A DNA stretch of 64,000 bases from Stutzerimonas kunmingensis (lineage in GTDB: Bacteria > Pseudomonadota > Gammaproteobacteria > Pseudomonadales > Pseudomonadaceae), in assembly GCF_002929225.1 (NCBI RefSeq), contig NZ_PISM01000020.1, forward strand, positions 62,001 to 126,000, given 5' to 3'. Positions 61,778 to 64,000 of this stretch are shown here, piece after piece (the first letter of the stretch is position 1; every line of letters starts with the position of its first letter). The translations under genes were made by a program, and so were the position numbers. The notes beneath the pieces are model-generated. The model did no database searches. It was not told the origin of the DNA and saw only the letters and a list, made by a program, of their open reading frames with translations.

Positions 61778-62159
61778 GCTCGGCCTCCCAGATCTGCCGC
61801 AACTGGGTGGCAAGTTGCAGCGGGTCGAAGGGCTTGCCCAGCACCTGGCGCACGCCGAGCTGACGCAACTCCTGCAGCCGTTCGGGCTGCAGATGGCCGG
61901 TGAGAAACACCACCGGCGTCTGCTGCAGGTCGACCAGATCGGCCAGTTGGCGAACCAGCTCGATGCCGTCCATCTGCGGGAGCATCACATCGAGCAGGAT
62001 CAGGTCCGGAGCGAAGGCCTGCACCTGGTCGAGCGCGGCTTGGCCGGACTGACAGCTGAGCACTTCGAAGCCGCCGAGCTTTTCCAGAGCAATGCGCGTC
62101 ACTACCTGGATGGACGGTACGTCTTCGACGTGCAGGATGCGCTTGAGCTGTTTCATCAC
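61770..62159 (-). CDS. Single-domain response regulator
   Basis: 129 residues, receiver only: ILHVEDVPSIQVV, phospho-acceptor in LILLDVMLPQMDG, Thr in VVFLTGHLQPE, Lys in VLGKPFDPLQLATQL. It shares 4 bp with the PAS kinase gene upstream and 8 bp with the cyclase gene downstream, which suggests phosphate flow from kinase to receiver to the Hpt of the cyclase. Confidence 0.87.
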   Translation of the reverse strand: MMKQLKRILHVEDVPSIQVVTRIALEKLGGFEVLSCQSGQAALDQVQAFAPDLILLDVMLPQMDGIELVRQLADLVDLQQTPVVFLTGHLQPERLQELRQLGVRQVLGKPFDPLQLATQLRQIWEAEHG

Positions 62160-64000
62160 GGGCTCTCCTTGGCCTGGTCTTGTGCGGGTAGTTCGAACCA
62201 GAAGCAGGCGCCCTGGCCGGGCTCGGATTCGAAGCCGATCTGCCCGCCCATGTGCTCGATCAGCTCCTTGCTGATCGCCAGGCCCAGCCCGGTTCCGCCT
62301 TGCTGGCGGCTGTCGGACGAGTCTGCCTGGGCGAACTTCTGGAATACCCGCGCACGAAATTCATCGGAAATTCCCGGGCCCTGGTCTCGGACGCTGACCC
62401 GTACCCGGCCGTCACTGACCCGGGCCGACAGATCGACCCGTTCTCCGGCAGGGGAAAACTTCGCTGCATTGGACAGCAGGTTGCTCAATACCTGCTGCAG
62501 GCGCATGGCATCGACCGTCACGCTCACTGCCGGGCAGGCGCCGAGGTGCAGCTGCACGCCATGCCGTTCGGCGTAGCTGCCGTTGCTGCGCAGGGCCAGC
62601 TCCAGCTGCGGCTGCAGCGGTTGTTCGAGCATGTCGAAGCGCATCTTGCCGGCGTGCAGCTTGTCCATGTCCAGCAGGTCGTCGATCAGCGCGCTCAGGC
62701 GCTGGCTGTTCTGCTGGGCGATCTCCAGCAGCTCGTGCATCGACTCGGGTACTTCGCCCATGACGTTCGAGCAGATCAGCGCCAAGGCGCCGGTGATGGA
62801 GGTCAGTGGTGTGCGCAGCTCATGGCTGACGGTGGAGATGAATTCACGCTGCAGACGCTCGATGCGCTTGCGCTCGGTGATGTCGTGCAGCACGACGACC
62901 GCGCCCATGCGCTGGCCATCGGAGGTGTACAGCGGGTCGGCGTTGGACAGTACGTGCCGCGGTGCGCCATTGCTCAGCAGCACCATCTCGTGATCGATGA
63001 CGTGCTCGCCATTGAGGGCGCGGCGCAGGGGAATCTCTTCGGGTTCCAGCGGGGTGACGCCATCGGCGCGGTACAGCCGGTAGTGGCTGGCCCATTCGCT
63101 CGGCGATAACGGGGCGACATCGGCGCCATGCCACTGTTTGGCCTTCTCATTGAAGAGGGTCAGATTGCCCTCGGCGTCGCAGGCGATCACCGCTTCGCTC
63201 AGCGCCTCGAGCAGGCGCCGGTTCATTTCCTGCTGCTTGTCCAGCTCCAGCTGCTCGGCCTTGCGCGCGGTGATATCGGTAACGAAGCCGTGCCAGAGCA
63301 CCGAGCCGTCGACCTGCTGCAGCGGGGTTGCCCGCGCCTCGACCCAGATCAGCCCCTTGTGCGGGTGCTCGACACGGTGCTCGCTGTGCCAGGGCGTGAG
63401 TTCACGAGCCGCCTGGCGGATGCTGAGCAACAGGGCGCTGCGGTCGGGGCCGTGGACCCGGCCGACGATCGGCGCAAAGCTGCTGGCCAGCTGCGCCGGG
63501 CTGAGCCCGTAGATCTGCTCGACCCCTTCACTGACATAGGGAAAGCACGCCGGTCCATCGGCGCGCCAATGGAACTGGAAGAGCATGCCCGGGACCTGCG
63601 CGGCGATCTGCTGCAGGCGCAGTTGCAACTGCTCCTGATAGGCCAGGTCGTAGGCGTTGACCAGGTAGCCGCGCAGGTGCTCCTGCTCGTCATGGATCGC
63701 GGTCACGCCCAGCAGCACCGGCACCTCGTTGCCGTTCTGGTGGCGCAGGCGCCATTCGGACATGTCGCGCCGCCCGCGGTGCAGCGGCGCGGTCAGCACC
63801 GAGAAATCGGCCTCGAGCGGCACCTGCAGTTCGCTGGAAAGCAGCAGCGCCCGGCGCTGTAGCGCCTCCGGACGGAACAGCGCGGCGGTCAGCGGATGGC
63901 CGACCAGCGCCTGTTCGCTGTAGCCCAGCAGGCGTTCGGCGGTCGGGTTGACGCTGGTCACTACGCCGTCGGGGCGGGTCACCAGCACGGCGCTGGAGGC
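62156..64000 (-). CDS. PAS-domain sensor histidine kinase, 5' part outside the window
   Basis: At least 614 residues; the frame is open past the window end, so the true start is not seen. Visible order: PAS (VTSVNPTAERLLGYSEQALVGHPL), PAS/PAC (PYVSEGVEQIYGLSPAQLASSF), a third PAS (ALSEAVIACDAEGNLTLFNEKAKQWHG), kinase H-box FISTVSHELRTPLTSITGAL, and ATPase boxes (NLLSNAAKFSPAGE, RDQGPGISDEF, GGTGLGLAISKELIEHMGG). No receiver is fused at the C-terminus. It heads the overlapping set kinase-receiver-cyclase. Confidence 0.88.
   Translation of the reverse strand, partial: ASSAVLVTRPDGVVTSVNPTAERLLGYSEQALVGHPLTAALFRPEALQRRALLLSSELQVPLEADFSVLTAPLHRGRRDMSEWRLRHQNGNEVPVLLGVTAIHDEQEHLRGYLVNAYDLAYQEQLQLRLQQIAAQVPGMLFQFHWRADGPACFPYVSEGVEQIYGLSPAQLASSFAPIVGRVHGPDRSALLLSIRQAARELTPWHSEHRVEHPHKGLIWVEARATPLQQVDGSVLWHGFVTDITARKAEQLELDKQQEMNRRLLEALSEAVIACDAEGNLTLFNEKAKQWHGADVAPLSPSEWASHYRLYRADGVTPLEPEEIPLRRALNGEHVIDHEMVLLSNGAPRHVLSNADPLYTSDGQRMGAVVVLHDITERKRIERLQREFISTVSHELRTPLTSITGALALICSNVMGEVPESMHELLEIAQQNSQRLSALIDDLLDMDKLHAGKMRFDMLEQPLQPQLELALRSNGSYAERHGVQLHLGACPAVSVTVDAMRLQQVLSNLLSNAAKFSPAGERVDLSARVSDGRVRVSVRDQGPGISDEFRARVFQKFAQADSSDSRQQGGTGLGLAISKELIEHMGGQIGFESEPGQGACFWFELPAQDQAKESP

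Noticed and set aside
1..64000. tRNA or rRNA genes
   Set aside because: No cloverleaf with conserved T-loop sequence and no rRNA-like stretch was recognised by eye; a tRNAscan run would settle this.

Overview
The window is a GC-rich gammaproteobacterial chromosome segment that looks like Pseudomonas, most likely the stutzeri group (Stutzerimonas). The run beta-carbonic anhydrase, SulP, small membrane protein, ctaC-ctaD-ctaG-ctaE, twin-TM protein, SURF1, ctaA, cyoE, SCO matches the order I recall for P. aeruginosa PA0102-PA0114. The genus call rests on this gene order and on protein character. No database search was possible.

Layout. 1-400: relic of an IS1182-like transposase. 405-6167: red-light sensing operon (bphP, receiver, hybrid kinase, heme oxygenase). 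6394-9273: small genes, including a SMI1/KNR4 protein, a DUF3301 protein and a CobW-type GTPase. 9440-14785: iron-uptake locus (FecI-type sigma, FecR-type regulator, TonB siderophore receptor, PepSY membrane protein). 15099-23690: complete aa3 cytochrome c oxidase cluster with its heme A, copper and SURF1 assembly factors. 23923-26650: small membrane protein, SulP carrier and beta-carbonic anhydrase.

The most notable part is 27680-32329. An AT-rich element of about 4.65 kb has inserted exactly inside the codons for the iron-sulfur CxxxCxxC motif of a radical SAM gene. Removing it and keeping one copy of the shared CAG rebuilds a continuous 354-residue gene with the motif CEHGCIYC intact. The element encodes a large serine recombinase, a divergent MobV-like relaxase preceded by an oriT-like set of inverted repeats, about 500 nt of densely base-paired non-coding sequence that includes an H-type pseudoknot, and an unknown 118-residue protein. 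Its two ends carry inverted arms placed symmetrically about a CA dinucleotide, as expected of a serine-integrase attP. The broken host gene has a near-consensus LexA (SOS) box just upstream. Its promoter points into the element and along the strand of the 118-residue gene.

32851-49939: acyltransferase, DUF1835 and YheV-like proteins, oligopeptidase A, gamma-carbonic-anhydrase-like protein, VOC protein, alcohol dehydrogenase, metNIQ methionine transporter, large catalase katE, SLC13 transporter, YgjP-type protease, and the zinc locus zur-znuC-znuB with divergent znuA. 49993-53003: omega-amino-acid transaminase and aldehyde dehydrogenase, divergently arranged. 53103-64000: tightly overlapping genes for a membrane glycosyltransferase, a HEAT-repeat protein, a TPR/beta-barrel protein, receivers, a frameshifted CHASE3 kinase, an Hpt/receiver/GGDEF protein and a PAS kinase cut by the window end. 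This looks like a polysaccharide export locus with phosphorelay and cyclic-di-GMP control.
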